Part shown: positions 37,805 through 46,316 of the stretch, in pieces
How the letters are laid out: the number at the start of each line of letters is the position of its first letter
Numbering within the stretch: the first letter of the stretch is position 1
Source: Nitratireductor luteus
GTDB lineage: Bacteria; Pseudomonadota; Alphaproteobacteria; Rhizobiales; Rhizobiaceae
DNA length: 64,000 nucleotides
Assembly (NCBI RefSeq): GCF_026162365.1
Contig: NZ_JAOANW010000015.1
Location: 1 to 64,000, forward strand
Direction: 5' to 3'
Position numbers and translations under genes: made by a program
The notes under the pieces: generated by a model
Database searches by the model: none
The model's input: only the letters and a program-made list of their open reading frames with translations
Told to the model about the DNA's origin: nothing

Positions 37805-38055
37805 CCGGACGCACTGGTAAGCGCGGTTTCGCGTCCCGTCCGGGCGATGCCGAGGGCTGGATCAAGGCGGCTAATGTGCGCGCCGACAGCAAGAACGCTC
37901 GCGCGAGCTTCACCGCCCGGCTGACGATCGATGTGACGCCCGAGCTGCGCGGCCGCATCAAGGTCGCGGCCTTCCGGCGCGGCCAGACCGTCGCCGACAT
38001 GATGCGCGACCTGCTCGCGCGCGAATTCCCACTTGACCAAGGAGAGATATCATGA
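37801..38055 (+). CDS. ribbon-helix-helix partition partner
   Basis: An 84-residue basic protein. The C-terminal half, FTARLTIDVTPELRGRIKVA plus RRGQTVADMMRDLLAREF, fits a ribbon-helix-helix DNA-binding fold as in ParG-type centromere proteins. The N-terminal 40 residues are flexible and arginine-rich, as in ParG arms that stimulate ParA. ATGA overlaps join it to parA and to the DUF2840 gene. Confidence 0.75.
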   Translation: MTGRTGKRGFASRPGDAEGWIKAANVRADSKNARASFTARLTIDVTPELRGRIKVAAFRRGQTVADMMRDLLAREFPLDQGEIS

Positions 38056-38570
38056 CCGGCAATGCGGCCCGCCGCATGCGCGGCCGTCCGTGGCCGGACG
38101 GTCCCGCGCCCTTCACCACATTGGTCGAGCTAACGTGGCATCAGAAGAAGATCGAGCACTGGATCAGGTTCGGCCACAAGAGCTACGAGAAGATCCTCGA
38201 CCGCCGCCGCAGTATCGTCGGCTTCGCGCCGGACAGCATGTTCGCCTTCGTGCGCTGGGCGGCCAACGACTTCGGCACGATCGTCTCGCGCATCGATATC
38301 GTGCGCGCCGTTGGCCGCGGCGAGCCGTTCCAGACGCTACCCTTCGTGCGGCCAGGCGGGGAAATCATGCTGCGGCTCGACGGCTGGTCGAAAGTCGAGC
38401 GCGCCCTCCAGGCGATCGATGCGGTGGAGCCCCTCGGCCTCGATCCGGCAGATGTCGCGCCGGAGCACTGGCGGCATGTGCACAATCGTCTGATCGCCGG
38501 CCATGAGCCGCGCGCCTACACGCCCGAGCAGCACGCTGCCTGGCTCCAGCGCCGGAAGATCGCGCCATGA
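38052..38570 (+). CDS. DUF2840 family protein
   Basis: A 172-residue protein with the family pattern TLVELTWHQKKIEHWIRFG, FAPDSMFAFVRWAANDFGT and GGEIMLRLDGWSKVERAL. DUF2840 proteins occur only in this type of transfer operon, next to traF. The function is unknown. ATGA overlaps on both sides show it is translated with parA and traF. Confidence 0.88.
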   Translation: MTGNAARRMRGRPWPDGPAPFTTLVELTWHQKKIEHWIRFGHKSYEKILDRRRSIVGFAPDSMFAFVRWAANDFGTIVSRIDIVRAVGRGEPFQTLPFVRPGGEIMLRLDGWSKVERALQAIDAVEPLGLDPADVAPEHWRHVHNRLIAGHEPRAYTPEQHAAWLQRRKIAP

Positions 38571-39112
38571 CCCGCTTCGGCTACGTCATGATGACGTACT
38601 TCGCGACGATGGGCGTCGCCGTCGCCGCCTTCATTCCGACGCCTGTGAAGGTGATTTGGAACGCCAGCGCGAGCGCGCCGATCGGCTTCTACACCATTGA
38701 GCCCGTCGGTTGGCTTGAGGTGCCCGATCTCGTCGCCGTCGTTCCGCCCAAACCGCTGGCGCGCTTCATGGCGGAGCGCGGCTATGTCGGACGCGGCGCA
38801 CCGCTTCTGAAGCGCGTTGTCGGCCTGCCGGGACAGCGCGTTTGTCGCTCCGGTCGCACCATCACCGTCGACGCAGTTGAAATGAGCGAGGCGCTGGAGC
38901 GCGATCGCTTCGGCCGCGAACTGCCCGTCTGGCAGGGCTGCCGCGTGATCGCTGACGGCGAAATCTTTCTCATGAACTGGGAAGTCCGAGACAGCCTTGA
39001 TGGCCGCTACTTCGGACCCATCCCGGCAAGCTCCGTCATCGGTCGGGCGACACCGCTCTGGACCGACGAGGAGGACGACGGCCGCTACCAATGGCGCGCG
39101 CCGACGCACTGA
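38567..39112 (+). CDS. traF: TraF, S26-type signal peptidase for pilin maturation
   Basis: A 181-residue membrane peptidase. An N-terminal membrane segment is followed by the catalytic Ser in ASAPIGFYTIEP and the Lys in APLLKRVVGLPGQ. In RP4 TraF cyclises the TrbC pilin, and trbC is present at 48810. The DNA YFGPIP and RATPLW regions match the C-terminal part of the family. It starts with an ATGA overlap. Confidence 0.93.
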   Translation: MTRFGYVMMTYFATMGVAVAAFIPTPVKVIWNASASAPIGFYTIEPVGWLEVPDLVAVVPPKPLARFMAERGYVGRGAPLLKRVVGLPGQRVCRSGRTITVDAVEMSEALERDRFGRELPVWQGCRVIADGEIFLMNWEVRDSLDGRYFGPIPASSVIGRATPLWTDEEDDGRYQWRAPTH

Positions 39113-39149
39113 ACCCAGCATTCACACCCGACCATACGGAGACCTCACG

Positions 39150-39485
39150 ATGCCACAGATCGGCGCATTCCGGCGAACCAAGTCCGGCTATTCCGGCCGT
39201 ATTCATACGCTCACGCTCGATGCAGAGCTCGTCCTTTTTCCCACCGACAACACCGACGCGGAGAACGCTCCGGATTATCGCATCCATCTTGGCGACGCCG
39301 ATGGCCCGGAGGTCGGTGCCGGCTGGAAACGCACCGGCGAGAAGGCTGGCGACTACGTTTCCTTCCAGCTCGACGATCCCACCTTCGCGCAGCCGATCCG
39401 CGCCAACCTGTTCCAGTCCGACGACGACAAGGCCACTTGGTCGCTGCACTGGAACCGGCCATCGAAACGCGGCGAGCGGGACTGA
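39150..39485 (+). CDS. DUF736 family protein, copy 2
   Basis: A 111-residue DUF736 protein (IGAFRRTKSGYSGRIHTLTL, APDYRIHLGDADGPEVGAGW, YVSFQLDDPTFAQPIRANLF). It is clearly related to, but not a recent duplicate of, the protein at 33055. The position between traF and the transglycosylase is typical for these elements. Confidence 0.9.
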   Translation: MPQIGAFRRTKSGYSGRIHTLTLDAELVLFPTDNTDAENAPDYRIHLGDADGPEVGAGWKRTGEKAGDYVSFQLDDPTFAQPIRANLFQSDDDKATWSLHWNRPSKRGERD

Positions 39486-39490
39486 AGGTC

Positions 39491-40417
39491 ATGCGCTCTT
39501 GCATCGTGATCGCCTTCCAGGGCTTCATCCCTTTGTTCGCGGAAATGCCGTCTCATCCCTTCGTCCCGCTCGGGCGTAGCCCGGCCGGCGCGCGCAGCGA
39601 AGGTCAAGGGCGGCCATGGGCCGGCGCTTTGCGCGTTCCCTTGATCGCAGCGAGCACGCTGGCAGGCTCGGGTCGAGGCGGAGACAGGGCGGTCTCCCGC
39701 TGTGCCGTCTTACTGCTGGCCGGTATGCTTGCGCTCGGCGCGGCGCCCGCCGCCGTCGTGGCGCAGGAGCGACAAGCTGAACATGTGGCGGTAGCCGATC
39801 CTTATGCGGCCTATATCCATGAAGCGTCGCAGCAGTTCGGCATGCCGGCGGCATGGATTCGCGCCGTCCTGCGCGCCGAGAGCGCTGGCGATGTAGGTGC
39901 GAATTCGTCCGCCGGGGCGATGGGGCTGATGCAGATCATGCCCGATACCTGGGCGGAACTGCGTGTCCGCTATGGCCTTGGCCGCGACCCTTTCGATCCG
40001 CGCGACAACATCCTCGCGGGCGCCGCCTATCTGCGCGAGATGTTCGACCGCTACGGCAATATCGCTGCCATACTGGCCGCCTACAACGCCGGTCCTGAGC
40101 GGTATGACGAATATCTCTCAGCAGCCAGTCGTGCATTGCCGGCCGAAACGCGCGCCTATGTTGCCGCGCTTGCGCCCCTTCTCGGCGGCGACATGCCCCC
40201 CGGCACGATCATCACCGCTGCATCCGCACCGCCGGATTGGCGCGAAGCGGCGTTGTTCGTTGTGCGCTCAATCAGTGCTCGCGTTACCGATGCCGTGCGG
40301 CCCGGCGACCGCCCCAGTGACGTAACCGCACCGCTTCCGGTGCGTGATGTATCCCCAATCGAGCCGCAAACCGGCGACCTGTTCGTTGCCCGCGCCAGCG
40401 CTGGAGAGCAGCAATGA
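39491..40417 (+). CDS. lytic transglycosylase for conjugation
   Basis: A 308-residue SLT-type peptidoglycan hydrolase. An arginine-rich leader is followed by a hydrophobic signal (CAVLLLAGMLALGAAPAAVV, about residues 75-95). The SLT domain contains the catalytic Glu in RAVLRAESAGD, SSAGAMGLMQIMPDTW and AAILAAYNAGPERYDEYL. The signal lies unusually far from the proposed ATG at 39491, so translation may start later, but no better start with a ribosome-binding site was seen. It opens the cell wall for the type IV secretion channel. Confidence 0.9.
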   Translation: MRSCIVIAFQGFIPLFAEMPSHPFVPLGRSPAGARSEGQGRPWAGALRVPLIAASTLAGSGRGGDRAVSRCAVLLLAGMLALGAAPAAVVAQERQAEHVAVADPYAAYIHEASQQFGMPAAWIRAVLRAESAGDVGANSSAGAMGLMQIMPDTWAELRVRYGLGRDPFDPRDNILAGAAYLREMFDRYGNIAAILAAYNAGPERYDEYLSAASRALPAETRAYVAALAPLLGGDMPPGTIITAASAPPDWREAALFVVRSISARVTDAVRPGDRPSDVTAPLPVRDVSPIEPQTGDLFVARASAGEQQ

Positions 40418-40713
40418 AGACGGCGCGCTCGCGTTTGGGGACCCTCATTTCGGTGTGCAGGCAAAAGGCGTCATGCCTGGTCCACGACCCGGCGGGAGAG
40501 GCAGAAAGGGCGGGAAGGGCGGAGGGCAAGATTAAAGCGGACGGCACCCTATGGCCCCAATCCGCAGGGCAAGCCTTTGTCTGCACACTGTTGAGGGCGG
40601 CACCCTCGAAATGCCAGTATGGTGCCGGCGATTTTCGGAAAGTCAGCATTTGTAGGCTTTCCGGCGGCACTCCTGCCCGAGATCCGGCGGATCGGCGGGG
40701 TCGCCGCCGATGA
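40414..40713 (+). CDS. doubtful 99-codon frame over the candidate oriT
   Basis: The frame begins with ATGA on the transglycosylase stop, with GGAGAG upstream, and ends with ATGA on the relaxase start. The encoded Cys- and Arg-rich sequence matches nothing I know, and the DNA is dense in inverted repeats. It may serve only to couple translation into the relaxase gene. Confidence 0.25.
   Translation: MKTARSRLGTLISVCRQKASCLVHDPAGEAERAGRAEGKIKADGTLWPQSAGQAFVCTLLRAAPSKCQYGAGDFRKVSICRLSGGTPARDPADRRGRRR
40593..40690 (+). other. candidate origin of transfer (oriT) with nic-like sequence
   Basis: Directly upstream of the relaxase gene. It contains inverted repeats GAGGG/CCCTC (40593-40607), CGGCACC/GGTGCCG (40598-40627) and CGGAAAG/CTTTCCG (40636-40663). 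Immediately after the last arm comes CACTCCTGCCCG (40669-40679). This resembles the RP4-type nic region (TATCCTG/CCCG), which would place the nick after G at 40675 on the + strand. Position next to the relaxase gene is as in ICEMlSymR7A. The exact nick is inference. Confidence 0.55.
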
Positions 40714-42749
40714 GCGACGACGAGGATCGCTTCCGCCCGCGACCTGGCCGCATCCGCTCCGATGCGCGCGGTGGCGCCAAGACCAAGAGCTTCTTCACCA
40801 AGGTCAGAAAGATCGCCCGCCAGCATGGCGGATCGCGGTCGCGTAGCGGCGCGTGTGCCGCCGGCGACAGGGGCGGATCGCGATCGGCGTTGGCGAGCCG
40901 CCGGGGCGTGAAGCGCGGGCGCGGTGCGGCCTTCGTCTGCTCGCGCAACCTGTCGGGAGGGTGGGGCCATCGCCAACGCGGAAGCCGGCGCGTGATCGTC
41001 AAATCGCGCTCCGTCCGCGCCGCCGGCAAGAACGGCCGGGCCGCTGCCCATCTGCGCTATATCCAGCGCGACGGCACCTCGCGCGACGGCGAGCGTGGCC
41101 AGCTCTATTCGACCACCGAGGATCGCGCCGATGGCAACGCCTTCCTCGAGCGCGGCAGGGACGACCGGCACCAGTTCCGCTTAATCGTCTCGCCAGAGGA
41201 TGCGGCCGACCTTGCCGAACTGACCGGATTCACCCGCGACCTGATGAATCAGATTGAAGCCGACCTCGGTACGAGACTCGACTGGGTGGCGGTCAACCAC
41301 TTCAACACCGGCCATCCCCACGTCCACGTCATCGTCAACGGTCGCGATGAGCTGGGCGAGGATCTGGTCATCAACGGCGACTATATTGCTCATGGCATTC
41401 GCGAGCGGGCGACTGAGCTCGCGACGCTCGAACTTGGCCCCGTGACGGAGATCGAACAACAGCGCAAGATCACCACCGAGATCGATCAGGACCGCTTCAC
41501 CCGAATCGATCGCGCGATGATCGAGGAGGCTCGTGACGGCCTGGTCGATCTTCGCCACGAGGCCGGCGATCCGCGCGCCATCGCTCGCCGCGGGCTGCGG
41601 CTGGCGCGCCTCGGCAAGCTGGAGAAGATGGGGCTGGTAACCGAGCATGCGCCTGGCGTTTGGGAATTGAGCGACCGGCTCGAACCGGTCCTGCGCGAGT
41701 TCGGCCAGCGCGGCGATATCATCCGCACAATGCAGAAGGTGCTTCGGGCCGGGGGACAGGAGCGTGACCCGGCGAGCTTTCAGATTCATGCCTGCCCGCC
41801 CGGCGTACCAATCATCGGCCGTGTCATCGACAGGCGTCTGTCCGACGAACTGGGGGAGAACCTCACCCTGGTTGTCGACGGGATCGACGGCCGCGCGCAT
41901 CACGTCTCGGGCTTTGACCCGGTTCGTGTCGAGGACGCTCGTATCGGCAGCATTGTGGAGATTGGCTCGGCCGACACGGCAAGCCGTCCCTCCGATCGCG
42001 CCATTGCGGGCATGGCGGAGGACGGCATCTATCGGCCGACCCGGCATCTGGAACAGGCGCGTTTCGATGGCCGCGTTCCCAGCAGCGACTATGACGGTTT
42101 CGTCGAAGCGCATGTTCGCCGGCTGGAGGCGCTGCGCCGAGCCGGCATTGTCGAACGTATTGATGCCCACCAGTGGCGCGTCCCGGAGGATTTTGAGAGC
42201 CGGGCCGCTGCCTATGACGCCGGTCACAACCGGCAGGCCAACGTCCGCGTCCTGTCGGCGTTCGATCTGGAAAGCCAGATCGCAGCGGATGGAGCGACCT
42301 GGCTCGACCGGCGTCTGATTGCGGGTGAGGCATCCGATCTCGCTCCCGTCGGCTTCGGTCAGCATGTCGGCCAATCCATGGACCGGCGCCGCGAGCGCCT
42401 GATCGAACAGGGTGACGCCACGCGCCAGCACAACGGCCGGGTCTTCTATCGTCGTAATCTTCTCGCCACCCTGCGCGAGCGCGAAGTCGCTCGCGTCGGC
42501 GCGGAACTGGCGGCTGCGAAGTCGTTGCCGTTCCGGGCGGTCGCGAACGGTGACACTGTCAGCGGGAAGTTCACAGGCACGCTCCAGCTATCGAGCGACA
42601 AGTTCGCCATCGTGGAAAAAGCGCACGAGTTTACGCTAGTTCCATGGCGCCCGGTTATCGACCGCCAGCTCGGTCGCGAGGTCATGGGCATTGTACAAGG
42701 CGGGTCGGTATCGTGGCAGTTGGGCCGCGCGAGGGGGATTGCGCTTTAG
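40710..42749 (+). CDS. DUF3363-type VirD2-family relaxase (RlxS-like)
   Basis: A 679-residue relaxase. After a basic N-terminal segment come the candidate tyrosine in HLRYIQRDGTSRDG and the three-histidine metal site in NHFNTGHPHVHVIVNG, then a long C-terminal DUF3363 region. It nicks oriT and leads the DNA strand into the recipient. The start overlaps the short doubtful frame upstream by four bases. It is separated from traG by the qseC/qseM-like pair, which suggests its own transcription unit. Confidence 0.93.
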   Translation: MSDDEDRFRPRPGRIRSDARGGAKTKSFFTKVRKIARQHGGSRSRSGACAAGDRGGSRSALASRRGVKRGRGAAFVCSRNLSGGWGHRQRGSRRVIVKSRSVRAAGKNGRAAAHLRYIQRDGTSRDGERGQLYSTTEDRADGNAFLERGRDDRHQFRLIVSPEDAADLAELTGFTRDLMNQIEADLGTRLDWVAVNHFNTGHPHVHVIVNGRDELGEDLVINGDYIAHGIRERATELATLELGPVTEIEQQRKITTEIDQDRFTRIDRAMIEEARDGLVDLRHEAGDPRAIARRGLRLARLGKLEKMGLVTEHAPGVWELSDRLEPVLREFGQRGDIIRTMQKVLRAGGQERDPASFQIHACPPGVPIIGRVIDRRLSDELGENLTLVVDGIDGRAHHVSGFDPVRVEDARIGSIVEIGSADTASRPSDRAIAGMAEDGIYRPTRHLEQARFDGRVPSSDYDGFVEAHVRRLEALRRAGIVERIDAHQWRVPEDFESRAAAYDAGHNRQANVRVLSAFDLESQIAADGATWLDRRLIAGEASDLAPVGFGQHVGQSMDRRRERLIEQGDATRQHNGRVFYRRNLLATLREREVARVGAELAAAKSLPFRAVANGDTVSGKFTGTLQLSSDKFAIVEKAHEFTLVPWRPVIDRQLGREVMGIVQGGSVSWQLGRARGIAL

Positions 42750-42792
42750 GTCTGGCGCAGGACGCCTTTCTCGAGACGAAGCTGTGATCCCG

Positions 42793-43020
42793 CTAGGATT
42801 CTTCTGTTGAATCGATTTCTGCTAGCAGGTCGGCAGGCTTGACACCCACGGCCTGAGCAGTGTGCCAGAGCGTGAGAAGCGTCACATTCTGCACGCCGCG
42901 CTCCATGGCGCTTACATGGGCGCGGTCGGCACCAATACGCTCAGCCACGGCCTCCTGGCTGAGGTCGGCGGCGAGCCTGTAACGCCGTAGGTTCGACCCG
43001 AAAAGCTCCCGTATGTCCAT
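42793..43020 (-). CDS. XRE-family repressor (QseC-like)
   Basis: A 75-residue protein consisting of little more than an XRE helix-turn-helix (LRRYRLAADLSQEAVAERIG, HVSAMERGVQNVTLLTL). It is divergent from the small DUF2285 gene at 43121 with a 100-bp gap containing a 14-bp palindrome. In ICEMlSymR7A the XRE protein QseC binds operators between qseC and qseM and sets antiactivator expression. Gene size, divergent layout and partner family all agree, so the same role is inferred. Confidence 0.8.
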   Translation of the reverse strand: MDIRELFGSNLRRYRLAADLSQEAVAERIGADRAHVSAMERGVQNVTLLTLWHTAQAVGVKPADLLAEIDSTEES

Positions 43021-43056
43021 CCACAGCTTATGGACGGATCGCGTATTTTGCTGCTA

Positions 43057-43070
43057 CGTATTATAATACG
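43057..43070. promoter_or_regulatory. palindromic operator between qseC-like and qseM-like genes
   Basis: CGTATTATAATACG is a perfect 14-bp palindrome. A related half-site GCGTATTTT lies at 43041-43049. The TATAAT-like centre means that binding would also cover a promoter -10 element, consistent with an operator switching two divergent promoters. Confidence 0.7.
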
Positions 43071-43120
43071 CGGCGCAGACGCTGCCTCTTGGCGGATTAC
43101 ATTGGTAGGGAAGACGTCCG

Positions 43121-43417
43121 ATGTGCGTGAGGCCTGAGCTTGATCCCGATGTCGATGACGAGGCCCCGAGCGGCCCGGACATCACCCCATACGATGAAGC
43201 ACACTTCCTGACCTATCTGCGCCTGCTCGACGCTGATGCCGAGGGGGCGGACTGGGCCGAAGTATCGCGGATCGTTCTGCATCGCGACCCCGTTGACGAA
43301 GAAGCGCGAACCCGCCGATGTTGGGAAAGCCATCTCACCCGCGCCCACTGGATGACGAAACATGGCTATCGCCGGATACTCGAACAGGCCATAGAGGAGT
43401 CGCGGAAAGTCCACTAG
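43121..43417 (+). CDS. small DUF2285 protein (QseM-like antiactivator)
   Basis: A 98-residue protein that is a single DUF2285 domain (YDEAHFLTYLRLLDADAEGADW, ARTRRCWESHLTRAHWMTKH). It lacks the DUF6499 half present in the activator at 34929-35715. In ICEMlSymR7A, QseM is such a solitary DUF2285 protein and blocks both TraR and FseA. Both potential targets are present here. The first 20 residues are acidic. The call is by domain and neighbourhood. Confidence 0.8.
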   Translation: MCVRPELDPDVDDEAPSGPDITPYDEAHFLTYLRLLDADAEGADWAEVSRIVLHRDPVDEEARTRRCWESHLTRAHWMTKHGYRRILEQAIEESRKVH

Positions 43418-43547
43418 CACTGAGGGAAGGCCCTCCGATTTCTTCGCCATGGTATCCAGCAGTACGCCGGATTTTCGTTATCTATTGCCTCTCACCGTCG
43501 CGCCTATTCTCTGATCGACTCCGTCTCTTTTGCCGATTGGAGCCCAT

Positions 43548-45536
43548 ATGCGCGGCGGCCGAATACTCTGGGGTCAGATTGCCATCGTCTTCACCATCGT
43601 TCTGGCGATGACCTGGGCGGCGACGCAATGGACCGCATGGCGGCTCGGCTTCCAGCCGCAACTCGGCAATCCCTGGTTCGAGCTGGCCGGCTGGCCGGTC
43701 TACTATCCGCCGGCCTTCTTCTGGTGGTGGTTCTCCTTCGACGCCTACGCGCCCGTGATCTTCGTCGAGGGCGCCATCATCGCCGCGTCGGGCGGCTTCA
43801 TCGCGATCGCCGCCGCGATTCTCATGTCGATCATCCGGGCGCGGGAAGCAAAGAACGTCGCGACCTACGGTTCGGCACGGTGGGCGGAAGACGAGGAAAT
43901 CCGCGCCGCGGGCCTGCTCGGTCCCGATGGCGTCGTACTTGGTCAATATGACCACGATTATCTGCGCCATGACGGACCGGAGCACGTCCTGTGCTTTGCG
44001 CCGACACGCTCGGGCAAGGGCGTGGGGCTCGTGGTGCCGACGCTGCTGACCTGGCCGGGAAGCTGCATCGTTCACGATATCAAGGGCGAGAACTGGACGC
44101 TCACGGCGGGCTTCCGCGCGAAGCACGGCCGCGTCCTGCTGTTCGATCCGACCAACGCCCAATCCTCCGCCTACAATCCGCTTCTGGAGGTGCGGCGGGG
44201 CGAATGGGAAGTCCGCGACGTGCAGAATATCGCGGATATACTGGTCGATCCCGAAGGCAGCCTCGAACGCCGGAACCACTGGGAAAAGACCAGCCACGCT
44301 CTGCTGGTCGGCGCGATCCTGCACGTCCTTTATGCGGAGCCCGACAAGACACTTGCGGGCGTTGCCAACTTCCTGTCCGACCCGAAGCGGCCGGTCGAGG
44401 TGACACTGCGCGCGATGATGGACACGCCGCATCTGGGTGAGGCTGGAGTTCATCCCGTCGTCGCCTCGGCCGCGCGCGAATTGCTCAACAAGGCGGACAA
44501 TGAACGCTCGGGCGTGCTGTCCACGGCCATGTCCTTCCTCGGCCTTTACCGCGACCCTGTCGTGGCGCGCGTGACGGCGCGCTGCGACTGGCGCATCGCC
44601 GATCTGATCGCAAGCCACCAACCGGTCAGCCTCTACCTCGTCGTGCCGCCCTCCGACATCAACCGCACCAAGCCGCTGATTCGGCTGATCCTCAACCAGA
44701 TCGGGCGCAGGCTAACGGAGGAATTGCAGACGTCCGGCAAGCGCCATCGCCTGCTTCTGATGCTGGACGAGTTCCCCGCCCTCGGGCGGCTGGATTTCTT
44801 CGAGAGCGCATTGGCTTTCATGGCCGGTTACGGCCTCAAGAGCTTTCTGATCGCGCAGAGCCTCAATCAGATCGAGCGGGCTTATGGGCAGAACAACGCC
44901 ATCCTCGACAATTGCCATGTCCGCGTCGCCTTCGCCACGAACGACGAACGAACCGCCAAGAGGGTCAGCGACGCGCTCGGCACGGCGACCGAGTTGCGTG
45001 ATTCCACCAACTATGCCGGGCATCGGCTGGCCCCCTGGCTCGGCCACCTCATGGTGTCGCGTCAGGAGACGGCCCGCGCGCTGCTGACTCCCGGCGAAAT
45101 CATGCAGTTATCCCCCACCGACGAAATCGTCATGGTGGCGGGCACACCGCCGATCCGAGCGAGGAAGGCGCGCTATTACGAGGACGAGCGCTTCGCGGAA
45201 CGCGTCCTGCCGTCGCCCGAGCGGGTCGAATCTCATCCTGCGGAGGTGGCGCAAACGGCCGACGAGTGGTCGAACCGTGTGATCTCGTCGGGGCCGGAAG
45301 CCTCTCAAGATCGCCATGATCCCGTTGCGGATCCCACCAACGCCGGTATCCGGCGCGAGCCGGAATTGCCTGAGCATGAGGAGATCCTCCCGCCCAAACG
45401 CGCCCCGGAACGTGAGTTCGACCTGCTGGACGACGGGCCCGATGTCGATGCTGCAAAGGCGCGGGCGATGCGGCAACGCCTTCGCATCGTCGCCCGCCAG
45501 GCGTCGATGGATCCGGCCGATGGCATCGAGCTGTAG
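43548..45536 (+). CDS. traG: TraG/VirD4 type IV coupling protein
   Basis: A 662-residue coupling ATPase with two N-terminal membrane segments (about residues 10-30 and 70-95), a Walker A APTRSGKG at 151-158 and Walker B LLLMLDEFPALGRLDFF. It feeds the relaxase-DNA complex into the Trb channel. The ATG at 43548 has GGAG upstream. It is followed by the copG gene ten bases later. Confidence 0.95.
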   Translation: MRGGRILWGQIAIVFTIVLAMTWAATQWTAWRLGFQPQLGNPWFELAGWPVYYPPAFFWWWFSFDAYAPVIFVEGAIIAASGGFIAIAAAILMSIIRAREAKNVATYGSARWAEDEEIRAAGLLGPDGVVLGQYDHDYLRHDGPEHVLCFAPTRSGKGVGLVVPTLLTWPGSCIVHDIKGENWTLTAGFRAKHGRVLLFDPTNAQSSAYNPLLEVRRGEWEVRDVQNIADILVDPEGSLERRNHWEKTSHALLVGAILHVLYAEPDKTLAGVANFLSDPKRPVEVTLRAMMDTPHLGEAGVHPVVASAARELLNKADNERSGVLSTAMSFLGLYRDPVVARVTARCDWRIADLIASHQPVSLYLVVPPSDINRTKPLIRLILNQIGRRLTEELQTSGKRHRLLLMLDEFPALGRLDFFESALAFMAGYGLKSFLIAQSLNQIERAYGQNNAILDNCHVRVAFATNDERTAKRVSDALGTATELRDSTNYAGHRLAPWLGHLMVSRQETARALLTPGEIMQLSPTDEIVMVAGTPPIRARKARYYEDERFAERVLPSPERVESHPAEVAQTADEWSNRVISSGPEASQDRHDPVADPTNAGIRREPELPEHEEILPPKRAPEREFDLLDDGPDVDAAKARAMRQRLRIVARQASMDPADGIEL

Positions 45537-45546
45537 GAGAATGCCA

Positions 45547-45984
45547 ATGCGGGCCAAGACACGGATGAATGTCTATTTCGATCCGGCATTGCTGAAGCAG
45601 GTCGAGGCGCTGGCGCTGCGGCGCAAGGTCTCCAAGTCGGCCGTCATCGAGGCGGCAGTGGCTTCCTTCCTTTCGGCCGACGCCTCCGAACGGCTTGAGG
45701 CCGTCTTCGCGCGCCGCATGGACAAGCTCGGCCGGCAGATCGATGGCCTCGACGAGGATGTCGCCATCCTGGGCGAGACCGTCTCTCTGTTCATCCGCTT
45801 CTGGCTCACCGTCACGCCGCCGCTGCCTGAGAGCGCCCAGGCTGGAGCGCGGGCCAAGGGAGCAGAACGCTTCGAGGGCTTCATGCAATCGCTTGGCCGG
45901 CGGTTGGCCACAGGCGACAGGTTCCTGAAAGAACTGTCCCGCGACGTCGATCCAAGGTATGGGGCTACCACTGATGCAGATTAG
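45547..45984 (+). CDS. CopG/ribbon-helix-helix protein of the transfer operon
   Basis: A 145-residue protein with an N-terminal ribbon-helix-helix (MNVYFDPALLKQVEALALRR, SKSAVIEAAVASFL) and a hydrophobic C-terminal half with one likely membrane-associated helix (FIRFWLTVTPPLP). Such a gene normally sits between traG and trbB, where it is usually adjacent to trbB. The ATG at 45547 is seven bases from TAGGAGA, better spaced than the ATG at 45541. Here trbB is displaced by 1.84 kb. Confidence 0.85.
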   Translation: MRAKTRMNVYFDPALLKQVEALALRRKVSKSAVIEAAVASFLSADASERLEAVFARRMDKLGRQIDGLDEDVAILGETVSLFIRFWLTVTPPLPESAQAGARAKGAERFEGFMQSLGRRLATGDRFLKELSRDVDPRYGATTDAD

Positions 45985-46316
45985 GCCATTCAGCTACGCG
46001 TCGTGAAACGACCCAATGCCGACGCTGCCGGATGCAGTCCGGAACGACTGGTTCCCGACGCACACCTGCTGTTGCGCGCTGTCACCTACCACGAGCCCGA
46101 GCACATCATGACCCCCTCCGACCCGAGATAAGCCGCCAGTATCGACTTGAGCGCTTCCACGATCTTTTCGCAGCGGCGCTCAGCCGATACGCTTGCCCAA
46201 CCCGAAACCGACCACTATCATCCCAAGGACACGCTATGTATGAAGGAAGATCGGGGGCAGGTCATCTTTATACAGTTGACTTCAAAAAAAGGAACTGAAG
46301 TAAAGATGACCGAAGC
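45985..46316. other. left flank of the copG-trbB insert, no gene seen
   Basis: No supported gene in 332 bp. The sequence separates copG from the lower-GC nuclease-like gene and may contain decayed coding DNA and that gene's promoter. No target duplication was recognised. Confidence 0.4.
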
